Source: Opitutaceae bacterium
GTDB lineage: Bacteria > Verrucomicrobiota > Verrucomicrobiae > Opitutales > Opitutaceae
NCBI GenBank assembly: GCA_031266495.1
Contig: JAISAX010000842.1
Location: 1 to 7,815, forward strand
Length of the DNA: 7,815 bases
Direction: 5' to 3'
Part shown: positions 1 to 5,857 of the stretch, piece after piece
How positions within the stretch are numbered: the first letter of the stretch is position 1
How the letters are laid out: every line of letters starts with the position of its first letter
The notes under the pieces: generated by a model
What the model was told of the DNA's origin: nothing
Database searches by the model: none
What the model saw: only the letters and a program-made list of their open reading frames with translations
Made by a program: the position numbers and the translations under genes

Positions 1-231
1 GACCGTCCAGTTGTAGGTCAGTTTCTGGCCGGAGGTCGCGAGGGTTCCCTCGACTCCGCCCGAATTGGCGACGTTGGTCGGAGCGGACCAGGTGTTTTGT
101 CCGTCGCCGGAAGTAGTGACGATGGTCGAGAGATCGTAAATGGCAGTGTCTGCCACAAGCGAAGGCGCGGAAAGCACGCCGGACAGGATAAAAGACGCGA
201 GAAGCGCGGAACGGGCAATGGTGGTGTTCAT
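1..231 (-). CDS. Secreted protein, N-terminal fragment (signal peptide)
   Basis: The minus strand reads open from an ATG at 229-231 to the window edge, giving 77 residues with no stop. The first 27 residues look like a Sec signal peptide: a short polar/basic start (MNTTIARS), a hydrophobic core (ALLASFILSGVL), and a probable cleavage site after SLVA, before DTAIYD. The mature part is rich in Thr, Ser, Gly and Asn (around STIVTTSGDGQNTW), typical of large exported or surface proteins. Too little is present to assign a family; in Verrucomicrobiota such starts are common in PEP-CTERM or autotransporter-like beta-rich proteins, but no such domain is visible here. No clear Shine-Dalgarno sequence precedes the start. 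It is divergent from the LacI-type regulator and shares its operator-bearing upstream region, so it is a plausible regulatory target. Confidence 0.72.
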   Translation of the reverse strand, partial: MNTTIARSALLASFILSGVLSAPSLVADTAIYDLSTIVTTSGDGQNTWSAPTNVANSGGVEGTLATSGQKLTYNWTV

Positions 232-261
232 GTTGTGCGGGAGGTCGGGTTGGTTTGCAGC

Positions 262-291
262 TGACGGGAGGTGACGGAAGGTGACGGGATG
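262..291. repeat. Three 10-bp tandem repeats in the 5' leader of the secreted gene
   Basis: Three consecutive 10-base units (TGACGGGAGG, TGACGGAAGG, TGACGGGATG) lie between the operator cluster and the start of the divergent minus-strand gene. The period is close to one helical turn, so each copy faces the same side of the DNA. This could be a binding site for an unknown regulator or a simple slippage product; the sequence does not decide. Confidence 0.5.
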
Positions 292-305
292 ATGTTTTTC
301 ATCTG

Positions 306-359
306 TCAGAAACGTTTCCGGAAATGTTTTCGACAAGGCAAGCAAGAAAACGTTTCTGA
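306..359. promoter_or_regulatory. Cluster of three LacI-family operator-like palindromes
   Basis: Two near-perfect palindromes centred on CG are present: TCAGAAACGTTTCC (306-319) and GAAAACGTTTCTGA (346-359). They share the 12-mer TCAGAAACGTTT in opposite orientation (306-317 plus, 359-348 minus). A weaker third copy, GGAAATGTTTTC (320-331), has the central CG changed to TG. Centres lie at about 313.5, 325.5 and 351.5. AAACGTTT with a central CpG is typical of LacI/GalR-family operators. The cluster sits between the divergent secreted protein and the LacI-type gene, so autoregulation plus control of the neighbour is the natural inference. Binding is not shown by the sequence itself. Confidence 0.68.
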
Positions 360-370
360 ATTTTATTTCG

Positions 371-399
371 TTGGTAATTTGATGGTTAAATTTCAGAAT
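371..399 (+). promoter_or_regulatory. Possible sigma-70 type promoter of the LacI-type gene
   Basis: TTGGTA (371-376) and CAGAAT (394-399) are separated by 17 bases and match the -35 and -10 consensus at four of six positions each. They lie in the only AT-rich stretch of the region, just downstream of the third operator, about 40 bases before the ATG at 443. A repressor on the operator at 346-359 would sit just upstream of or touching the -35. The match is weak and rests on position as much as sequence. Confidence 0.3.
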
Positions 400-442
400 A
401 ACGGACTTGCGCCGCGGTGCTGAATGGCATGGTCTCGGGGGC

Positions 443-1630
443 ATGGTGATTCGCCGTTCCCGTCGCATTTCCCGCACTCCACCCGCACCGGTCGCCACAT
501 TTGCGACGGATGGCGGCGCTGTCGCGAACGGGGGGCGCGTGACAGGCATCCGCGAACTGGCGGCGGCGGTGGGGTTGAGCGTGAGCACGGTGTCGCGGGC
601 GATGAACAACCGTTACGGAGTCGATGCGGAAACGCGCGAGCGGGTCATGGCGGCGGCCCGGCAAATCGGCTACGTGCCGGACGCGGCGGCGCGGCGGCTC
701 AAGTCGCATCCGCGGCTCCGGGTCGAGGTGCTTTTCTCGCCGTATCCGGGACCCAACCACGAGATCAATCCGGCGGCGCTGGCCACGTTGCAGGCGCTGC
801 GCGAGCGGGCGGCGGAGCGCGGGATCGCGCTGGCCGTGCATGAACTGGCGGATACACAGCCGCCCGCCGGGGTCGCGGCGGACCTGGCGGCGCATGTGGC
901 GGAGCAGGCTTTCGACGTGGCGGTGACGTATGGACATTTCAACGACGAAACACTCGCCGTGCTGCGCGCCGCCGCCTTGCCGGTCGTGTGTCTGCAAGGC
1001 CTCGCCGGAGGTCCGCGCCAGATCGGCGTGACTGTGGACACGACGTGCGCCGCGTATCAGGCAACCCGATATCTGGCCGCGCTCGGCCATGTGCGCATCG
1101 CGCTCGTTGCCGGTCCGGCCGAGGGGCCGCACCATCGCGGGTATCATCAGGGATTCGCGGAGGCGGCGGAGGAGTTCGGGCTGGAGTCGCCGGAAGCGTG
1201 GCGTTTTTCGCTCGCGCCGCAGGCGCTCAACGAGGCCGGCGCGGCGGTCGCGCTGGCGCCTTTGCTGGCGAAGCCCGCGGCGGAGCGGCCCACGGCGATC
1301 GTTTTCGCGTCGGACTGGCTGGCGACGGGCGGACTGCGCGCGGCGACGGCGGCGGGGTTGCGCGTGCCGGATGATGTGAGCCTGATCGGTTACGATAATG
1401 TGCCCGCCGCGGCAGACCTGACGCCGGCGCTGACCACTTTTGATGTCCATCACGACGCGATGGCCGATGCCGTCCTTGATGCGGCGACCGGGCTGATGGA
1501 GAATCCGCACGCGCCCGCCACGCCGGAGCAGGCCGTCCGCCAGGTGCAGGCCGATCTCGTCAAGCGGGCGTCGTGCGCGCGATGGGGACGGGGGGGGGGG
1601 GGGATCGGATTAGCGAAGATCAGCGAGTAG
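443..1630 (+). CDS. LacI-family transcriptional regulator
   Basis: This is a DNA-binding repressor or activator of the LacI/GalR family, 395 residues from the ATG at 443. Residues 36-56 form the classic helix-turn-helix (IRELAAAVGLSVSTVSRAMN). The segment RETRERV-like DAETRERVMAAARQIGYVP follows, then the hinge helix (AAARRLKSHP, 82-90). The rest is a periplasmic-binding-protein-like effector domain: VRIALVAGP (217-225), TAIVFASDWLATGGL (284-298), VPDDVSLIGYDN (308-319) and the C-terminal HHDAMADAVLDAA (336-348). The effector is probably a sugar, from family knowledge; it cannot be named. The start is uncertain: a GTG at 539 in frame would place the HTH right at the N-terminus as in most LacI proteins (363 residues), while a TTG at 407 is also open. 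The residues before the HTH are basic and proline-rich. The last 15 or so residues, encoded by a G14 tract and what follows, are not family-like. Confidence 0.9.
   Translation: MVIRRSRRISRTPPAPVATFATDGGAVANGGRVTGIRELAAAVGLSVSTVSRAMNNRYGVDAETRERVMAAARQIGYVPDAAARRLKSHPRLRVEVLFSPYPGPNHEINPAALATLQALRERAAERGIALAVHELADTQPPAGVAADLAAHVAEQAFDVAVTYGHFNDETLAVLRAAALPVVCLQGLAGGPRQIGVTVDTTCAAYQATRYLAALGHVRIALVAGPAEGPHHRGYHQGFAEAAEEFGLESPEAWRFSLAPQALNEAGAAVALAPLLAKPAAERPTAIVFASDWLATGGLRAATAAGLRVPDDVSLIGYDNVPAAADLTPALTTFDVHHDAMADAVLDAATGLMENPHAPATPEQAVRQVQADLVKRASCARWGRGGGGIGLAKISE
1590..1603 (+). repeat. G14 homopolymer inside the 3' end of the LacI-type gene
   Basis: Fourteen consecutive G bases encode four glycines in the tail RGGGGIGLAKISE. 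A change of one base shifts the reading frame: one alternative frame stops at TAG 1611-1613, the other runs to a TGA near 1667. The conserved effector domain ends before the tract, so slippage would change only the tail. Length could also be a sequencing error. Confidence 0.8.
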
Positions 1631-1808
1631 AACCCGATGGGGTCAGGCCGAAGAATGCAAATTTTTGAAATGGGACAATCCACGCGCGGATAGCAGGTTG
1701 ACCGGCTGACGCTCCCGTCTCCGGCTCCGGACGCAAGGCAGGGCAATTCCTCAAAAAAACATATATCTCTCTTCATAGCGGGGGGTGAGGAGGAGGGGGG
1801 GGAGGTAT
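1631..1808. other. Convergent intergenic region with possible transposon-end fragment
   Basis: There are 178 bases between the stop codons of the LacI-type gene and the DUF58 gene. The left part holds GGGGTCAGGCC (1639-1649) followed by AATGCAAATTTTTG (1653-1666). From memory this resembles the GGGGTCAGG-type sequences that flank IS200-like/REP-associated tyrosine transposase genes, but no transposase is present and no search was run. A short AT-rich patch (1751-1776) follows, then purine-rich G6 (1780-1785) and G8 (1795-1802) runs next to the DUF58 stop. No convincing hairpin terminator was found for either gene. Confidence 0.35.
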
Positions 1809-3077
1809 TCAGTGGCGGCGGCGGCCGGAGGCGGGTGCGGCGGCGGTGCGGGTGCGGGTGCGGAAACCGAGCCAGGCTTCGAGGGCGGTGGCGCAGGGTT
1901 CGCGGGTGTTGACGAGTTGGTGTTCGATGCCGCGGGCGGCGGCGGCGGCGGCGAGCGTGTCGATCGCGGACCGGATTTTTATGCGGTAATCGGCGCGGAT
2001 GTCGGCGGTGTCGATTTCGAGCGCCTGGCCGTTCTCCATGTCCACATAGCGGGCGGCGCTGTGGTCGGGCAGGTCGAGTTCGTCGGGATCGAGGATTTGC
2101 AGGAGGAGCACCTGGAAGCCGCGATGCCGGAACCGGCCGAGCGCGTCGAAGAGCGGCGCGGGTTCGGCGAGAAAATCGGAGAGCACGACGAGGCGTCCCC
2201 GTTTTTTGAATACGGAGGCGGCTTGTTCGAGCGAGGCCGCGAGGCCGGTGGTGGAGGCGGGGAGCGCGTGTTCGAGGGTGGTGACGATTTCGTGCAGGTG
2301 GCGGCGGGTGCCGCCGGGCGGGTGGAAGGTTTTCAGGCGGTCGGCGAAGAGGCCGAGCGCGGCTTTGTCGCCTTGCCGGAGCATGAGCCAGGCGAGGGCG
2401 GCGGCGATGCGGGCGGCGTGTTCGTATTTGGGCGGGCGGCCGGGCCCGGCGTAGTTCATCGAGGCGCTGGTGTCCACGAGGAGCCAGGCGGCCATGTCGG
2501 TCTCGTCCTCGTAACGGCGGATGTAGAGGCGGCGGGTGCGGCCCCAGGCGCGCCAGTCGAGGTGGTCAACGGAATCGCCGGGGACGTAGTTCTTGTAGTC
2601 GCGAAACTCGGACGAGGCGCCGGGATGCGGCGAGCGGTGTTTGCCCGCGAAAAATCCATCGACCGTGGCCTTGGCGAAGAGGAGCAGGTTTTTGAAGCGT
2701 TCGAGTTCGGCGACGCGGAGGAGTTTCGATTCGGGCGGTTCGGGGTGGAGCCGGATCGTGGCGCGGGTGCGCAGGTGCAGGGGCAGGGGTCGCGGGGCGC
2801 CGCCGGCGGGCGACTGGCGCGGGATCGGTGGCGGGATGTCGCGGAGACGGGAATCGTTGCCGGGCGGGCGCGACCCGTGGAGCGGGGGGGGCGTGGCGGA
2901 GGCGGGCCTGTCGCCGACCACGGGTACGCCGCCGAGGAAGGCGGGCGGCGGACGGAGTTTCAGCCGCATGGGGACGGGCGGCGGCAGCGGGGGGGGCGGG
3001 AGCGGCCGGTTCGCGGGCGATCCGGGAAGCGGGGGCGGCGGCGGGGGGGGCGGTTGCTGTGGATCGGGGAACGACAT
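1809..3077 (-). CDS. DUF58-family protein (vWA-like) with proline-rich N-terminus
   Basis: A 422-residue protein starting at the ATG on 3077-3075. Residues from about 117 to 400 are a typical DUF58 protein: KATVDGFFAGKHRSPHPG (136-153), SSEFRDYKNYVPGDSVDHLDWRAW (the conserved YxPGDxxxxLDWxA block, about 155-178), RLYIRRYEDE (183-192), then a von Willebrand A-like part with the metal-site motif DTSAS (202-206) and LSDFL (299-303). DUF58 proteins usually have about 290-310 residues; here some 115 extra proline-rich residues precede the domain, encoded by C-rich tracts with three G8 runs on the plus strand (2884-2891, 2989-2996, 3043-3050). Other in-frame starts are M37 and GTG V53; none lies next to the domain. 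It follows moxR by 43 bases with no clear ribosome site. The family works with MoxR ATPases in envelope or metal-centre maturation; the exact role here is unknown. Confidence 0.88.
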   Translation of the reverse strand: MSFPDPQQPPPPPPPPLPGSPANRPLPPPPLPPPVPMRLKLRPPPAFLGGVPVVGDRPASATPPPLHGSRPPGNDSRLRDIPPPIPRQSPAGGAPRPLPLHLRTRATIRLHPEPPESKLLRVAELERFKNLLLFAKATVDGFFAGKHRSPHPGASSEFRDYKNYVPGDSVDHLDWRAWGRTRRLYIRRYEDETDMAAWLLVDTSASMNYAGPGRPPKYEHAARIAAALAWLMLRQGDKAALGLFADRLKTFHPPGGTRRHLHEIVTTLEHALPASTTGLAASLEQAASVFKKRGRLVVLSDFLAEPAPLFDALGRFRHRGFQVLLLQILDPDELDLPDHSAARYVDMENGQALEIDTADIRADYRIKIRSAIDTLAAAAAARGIEHQLVNTREPCATALEAWLGFRTRTRTAAAPASGRRRH

Positions 3078-3120
3078 CGGGGAAGCGGCACGCGGCGGCG
3101 GCGGCTCTGGCGGGAGCGGA

Positions 3121-4104
3121 TCAGTAGGCGTTTTCCCGAACCGTCCGCAGAAGCTCGGTGACAATGTCGGCGGATTTTTTCCCGGCTCCGGTGGCGCGGT
3201 AGTTGGTGATGACGCGGTGCGGGAGCACGGCGGTGGCGATGTCGCGGACGTCGGCGGTTTCGGGCGCGAGGTTGCCCCGGAGCAGCGCGAACGCCTTGGC
3301 GCCGAGGACGAGGTATTGCGAGGCGCGCGGTCCGGCGCCCCATTCGACAAAATCGCGCGTGACTTGCGGCGCGCCTTCGGAGCGGGGGCGGGTGGCGGTG
3401 GCGAGGCGCACGGCGTAGTCGATGACGTGTTCGGAAACGGGCGCGGCGAGCACGAAGTGTTGCGCGGCGAGGATTTGTTCGCGGGTGACGACGGGGGAAA
3501 GGGTGGCGGGCGCGGCCAGCGTGGTGCGGCGGACGATCTCGATTTCCTCGGCGGGTGTCGGGTAATCGAGCACGAGCGAGAACATGAAGCGGTCGAGTTG
3601 CGCCTCGGGAAGCGGGTAGGTGCCTTCCTGTTCGATGGGGTTTTGGGTGGCGATGACGAGGAAGGGATCGGGTAGCGGGCGGGTTTCGTGGCCGACGGTG
3701 ACGCGGCGTTCCTGCATGGCTTCGAGCAGGGCGGACTGGGTTTTGGGCGGGGTGCGGTTGATTTCGTCGGCGAGGAGGAGGTGGGTGAAGATGGGGCCGG
3801 CTTGATACTCGAATTCGAGGCGGCGGTCTTTTTCCTGCAAAAGTTCGGAGCCGATGATGTCGCTCGGCATGAGGTCGGGCGTGAACTGGATGCGGCGGAA
3901 GGCGAGGTGCAGGGATTCGGCAAGCGACTTGACGAGCAGCGTCTTGGCAAGGCCGGGCACGCCGACGAGCAGGCAATGGCCGCGGGCGAAGAGGCTGACG
4001 AGCAGGAGTTGCACGATCTGGTCCTGGCCGACGATCACTTTGGCGAGTTCGTCGCGGATTTTCTGGAAAATTCCCTGAATGTCTTCCGGCGCAAAGTCCT
4101 TCAT
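3121..4104 (-). CDS. MoxR-family AAA+ ATPase
   Basis: A 327-residue AAA+ chaperone-type ATPase starting at the ATG on 4104-4102. The core motifs are complete and of the MoxR type: Walker A GVPGLAKT (48-55), Walker B LLLADE (109-114) followed by [18 protein letters not shown], sensor 1 IATQNP (151-156), and [11 protein letters not shown] with the arginine of the LDRF motif (165-175). IVGQDQIV (24-31) is the usual N-terminal family signature, and the C-terminal lid carries [12 protein letters not shown], also typical. Length matches the family (about 320-350). It is the first gene of an operon with the DUF58 gene downstream; MoxR/DUF58 pairs are conserved and thought to remodel or activate partner proteins in the cytoplasm or at the membrane. 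Members of the Bat group (BatA, BatB, BatC) that often follow are absent: the next gene is convergent. No Shine-Dalgarno sequence is seen. Its open frame extends upstream, but that part is antisense to tgt. Confidence 0.95.
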   Translation of the reverse strand: MKDFAPEDIQGIFQKIRDELAKVIVGQDQIVQLLLVSLFARGHCLLVGVPGLAKTLLVKSLAESLHLAFRRIQFTPDLMPSDIIGSELLQEKDRRLEFEYQAGPIFTHLLLADEINRTPPKTQSALLEAMQERRVTVGHETRPLPDPFLVIATQNPIEQEGTYPLPEAQLDRFMFSLVLDYPTPAEEIEIVRRTTLAAPATLSPVVTREQILAAQHFVLAAPVSEHVIDYAVRLATATRPRSEGAPQVTRDFVEWGAGPRASQYLVLGAKAFALLRGNLAPETADVRDIATAVLPHRVITNYRATGAGKKSADIVTELLRTVRENAY

Positions 4105-4125
4105 GTGCGGCGACGTTGCGGATGC

Positions 4126-4160
4126 GCGCGCCGGGGGCGAGGACAAACCGGCCGGCGCGC
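4126..4160. promoter_or_regulatory. Inverted repeat in the moxR-tgt divergent region
   Basis: GCGCGCCGG (4126-4134) and CCGGCGCGC (4152-4160) are perfect 9-base inverted arms with a 17-base centre, located in the 138 bases between the divergent moxR and tgt starts. It may be an operator or an RNA hairpin in the moxR leader. In DNA this GC-rich, short inverted repeats arise easily by chance. Confidence 0.3.
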
Positions 4161-4176
4161 GGTGCGCGGGCGGGTT

Positions 4177-4196
4177 TTCTTCCGGTTTCTTCCGGT
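4177..4196. repeat. Two perfect 10-bp tandem repeats upstream of tgt
   Basis: TTCTTCCGGT occurs twice head to tail, ending 46 bases before the tgt ATG. It is pyrimidine-rich and helically phased. It may be part of the tgt promoter region; no clear -10/-35 pair could be recognised nearby. Confidence 0.45.
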
Positions 4197-4242
4197 TTTC
4201 AGGATTCCGCCGCCGTGCTTTTTCGCTTTCGCTCCGCCCCCC

Positions 4243-5472
4243 ATGTCCGCCGTGTCCGCCGTTTCCGCCGTTTCCGCCACTCCTGTCGCCGCCGTCCCGC
4301 ACTTCGATCTGATCAGGACGGACGCCGCCGCCACCGCCGCCCGCCGGGGGCGGCTGCGCACGCGTCACGGCGTGATCGAGACGCCGGTCTTCATGCCCGT
4401 CGGCACGCAGGGCACGGTCAAGGCCCTCACGCCCGCGCACCTGCGCGAGATCGGCGCGCAGATCATCCTCGGCAACACCTACCACCTCAACCTCCGCCCC
4501 GGCAGCGAATTGATCCGCAACCTCGGCGGGCTGCACGCGTTCATGGGCTGGGACGGCCCGATCCTCACCGACAGCGGCGGCTTCCAGGTGTTTTCCCTGG
4601 CCAGGCTCCGCAAGATGCGCGACGACGGCGTGGAGTTCCAGTCGCACCTCGACGGGGCGCGCTGCTTCCTCGGCCCGCGCGAGGTCATGACGATCCAACA
4701 AAATCTCGGGAGCGATATCGCCATGGTCATCGACGAGTGCCCGCCCTGGCCTTGCGAGCGCGAGGCCTGCGCCGCCGCCGTGGCGCGCAGCTACCGCTGG
4801 GCGAGGCAGTGCCGGCGGATCGCGGCGGACAACGGTTTCCTCGCGGACGGCCACCACGTGTTCGCCATCGCCCAGGGTTCGACGTACGACGACCTGCGGC
4901 GCGAGGCGGCGGAGTCGCTGGCGGCGCTGGATTTCCCCGGCTACGCGGTCGGCGGCGTCAGCGTGGGCGAGCCGGAGCCGGAGATGTTGAAACAGGTCGC
5001 CGCGACCACGCCCTGGCTGCCGGCGGAAAAACCTCGCTACACGATGGGCCTGGGCACGCCGCCGCAAATCCTGAAGATGATCGCACTGGGCGTGGACATG
5101 TTCGACTGCGTGCTGCCCTCGCGCGTGGCGCGCAACGGCCTCGTTTTCACGCCCGACGGGCCGATCAACCTGCGCAACGAACGTTTCCGCACCGACCCGC
5201 GTCCGGTCAGCGAGGAGGTCCACAACTACACCTCGCGTTTCTCGCGCGCCTACCTGCGCCACCTGACCGTGGCCGGCGAAATCCTGAGCTGCACACTCCT
5301 CACGCTGCACAACCTCCATTTCTACCTCGACCTCGTTGCGCAGGCGCGGGCGCACATCGAGGCGGGCGACTACGCGACCTGGCACCGCGCCTGGGTGGCG
5401 CGTTACGAGGCGGGCGCGGGGGGGGGGGGCGCGTGCGGGGGCGGGCGGGGGGGGGGGGGGGCGCGCGGTTGA
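4243..5472 (+). CDS. tgt: tRNA-guanine(34) transglycosylase, zinc-ligand cysteines missing
   Basis: Bacterial Tgt exchanges guanine at position 34 of GUN anticodons for preQ1, a step of queuosine synthesis. The 409-residue product covers the whole family: [14 protein letters not shown] (47-60), [11 protein letters not shown] (77-87), [11 protein letters not shown] with catalytic D110, [10 protein letters not shown] with D164, AIAQGS (209-213), [10 protein letters not shown] (235-244), [12 protein letters not shown] (266-277) and [14 protein letters not shown] with the nucleophile D288. The Cys after IDE and the Val in GGVSV are those of preQ1-using bacterial enzymes. Oddity: where the family has CxCxxC plus His, this protein has V326, N328 and S331; only H356 (in TLHNLHFY) remains. 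The surrounding residues still align (E-x-x-x-YT-x-R then FSRAYLRHL), so this is substitution rather than a frameshift. The N-terminus is a small Ser-Ala-Val repeat, and after about residue 390 an 18-residue Gly-rich tail follows, encoded by G tracts. No Shine-Dalgarno sequence precedes the ATG. Confidence 0.95.
   Translation: MSAVSAVSAVSATPVAAVPHFDLIRTDAAATAARRGRLRTRHGVIETPVFMPVGTQGTVKALTPAHLREIGAQIILGNTYHLNLRPGSELIRNLGGLHAFMGWDGPILTDSGGFQVFSLARLRKMRDDGVEFQSHLDGARCFLGPREVMTIQQNLGSDIAMVIDECPPWPCEREACAAAVARSYRWARQCRRIAADNGFLADGHHVFAIAQGSTYDDLRREAAESLAALDFPGYAVGGVSVGEPEPEMLKQVAATTPWLPAEKPRYTMGLGTPPQILKMIALGVDMFDCVLPSRVARNGLVFTPDGPINLRNERFRTDPRPVSEEVHNYTSRFSRAYLRHLTVAGEILSCTLLTLHNLHFYLDLVAQARAHIEAGDYATWHRAWVARYEAGAGGGGACGGGRGGGGARG
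4246..4281 (+). repeat. 9-bp in-frame tandem repeat at the tgt N-terminus
   Basis: Four units of the type TCCGCCGTK, the last diverged to TCCGCCACT, directly follow the ATG and encode Ser-Ala-Val repeats ahead of the conserved domain. A period of three codons lets copy number vary without frameshift. The repeat has no known role in Tgt. Confidence 0.7.
5418..5461 (+). repeat. G12 / G5 / G3 / G15 tracts at the 3' end of tgt
   Basis: The end of tgt holds G12 (5418-5429), G5 (5437-5441), G3 (5443-5445) and G15 (5447-5461), coding for a glycine-rich tail. Four closely spaced G runs on the coding strand satisfy the G-quadruplex pattern in both DNA and mRNA. The tracts lie past the conserved Tgt domain, immediately before the stop and hairpin. 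Exact lengths may be uncertain for sequencing reasons. Confidence 0.82.
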
Positions 5473-5504
5473 CCGGAGCGGCGGCATGCCTGCCGCCGCT
5501 CCGG
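5473..5504 (+). terminator. Perfect 14-bp hairpin directly after the tgt stop
   Basis: CCGGAGCGGCGGCA (5473-5486) pairs perfectly with 5491-5504 around a 4-base loop TGCC, beginning on the base after the TGA. It is very stable, but no U tract follows (CTTCCGCGTAAC), so it is not a classical intrinsic terminator. It could stabilise the mRNA 3' end, stop transcription with help, or be a REP-like dispersed palindrome. Confidence 0.6.
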
Positions 5505-5603
5505 CTTCCGCGTAACATCAGTTGTTAACGACAGGAAATCATGCGGTTATCCTGTTGCCGGGGATGAATGCCGCGGGGGGAGAGGAGGGCGTCACCGGTG
5601 CCG
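5505..5603. other. Non-coding spacer between tgt hairpin and repeat array
   Basis: No gene is recognisable here. The only structure seen is a weak inverted repeat, ACAGGA (5531-5536) with TCCTGT (5550-5555), and a G-rich patch before the array. Confidence 0.5.
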
Positions 5604-5857
5604 GAGACCTGCGTCCCTGCGACGGGGACGGGCGTCCCCACGACAAGGGACGGGCGTCCCTGTGGCAGGGACGGGCGTCCCCACGACAAGGGACGGGCGT
5701 CCCTGTGGCAGGGACAGGCGTCCCCATGACAGGGACGGGCGTCCCTGTAGCAGGGACGGGCGTCCCCGCGACAGGGACGGGCGTCCCAACGACAGGGACG
5801 GGCGTCCCCGCGGGAGGGACGCGTGTCTCCGGCACAGGGACGGCGGGTTCAGGCGCG
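5604..5857. repeat. Array of about twelve 21-22 bp palindromic tandem repeats
   Basis: The core GGGACGGGCGTCCC (arms GGGACG and CGTCCC around GG) starts at 5625, 5647, 5668, 5690, 5711 (one change), 5732, 5753, 5774 and 5795. Diverged copies start at 5604, 5816 and 5837. Cores are separated by 7- or 8-base linkers: CACGACAA and TGTGGCA alternate in the left half, then CATGACA, TGTAGCA, CGCGACA, AACGACA, CGCGGGA and CGGCACA. The edges are degenerate and the middle clean, as expected of an array that grows internally. The 21-base period keeps several frames open (heptapeptides such as GTGVPVA), but these are artefacts of the repeat: nothing else coding-like is seen. Linkers are far too short for CRISPR spacers. 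Each unit can form a small hairpin. Its function is unknown; protein binding, mRNA end protection or a mobile REP-like family are possible. Confidence 0.9.

Noticed and set aside
386..1510. Long minus-strand open frame opposite the LacI-type gene
   Set aside because: Arg-rich composition without family motifs; it is the antisense shadow of a GC-rich gene with clear LacI homology.
2641..3675. Plus-strand Gly-rich open frame opposite DUF58 and moxR
   Set aside because: Glycine-rich shadow of proline and alanine codons on the other strand, with no domain.
3078..3950. N-terminal extension of the DUF58 open frame into moxR
   Set aside because: It overlaps the moxR coding sequence in another frame on the same strand and has Pro/Ser/Arg-rich shadow composition.
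4105..5487. N-terminal extension of the MoxR open frame
   Set aside because: It is antisense to tgt, which has complete family motifs; the MoxR domain begins at the ATG on 4104.
5604..5857. CRISPR array
   Set aside because: Repeat cores are 14 bases with 7-8 base linkers that are themselves similar; real spacers are about 30 bases and unique. No cas gene is nearby.
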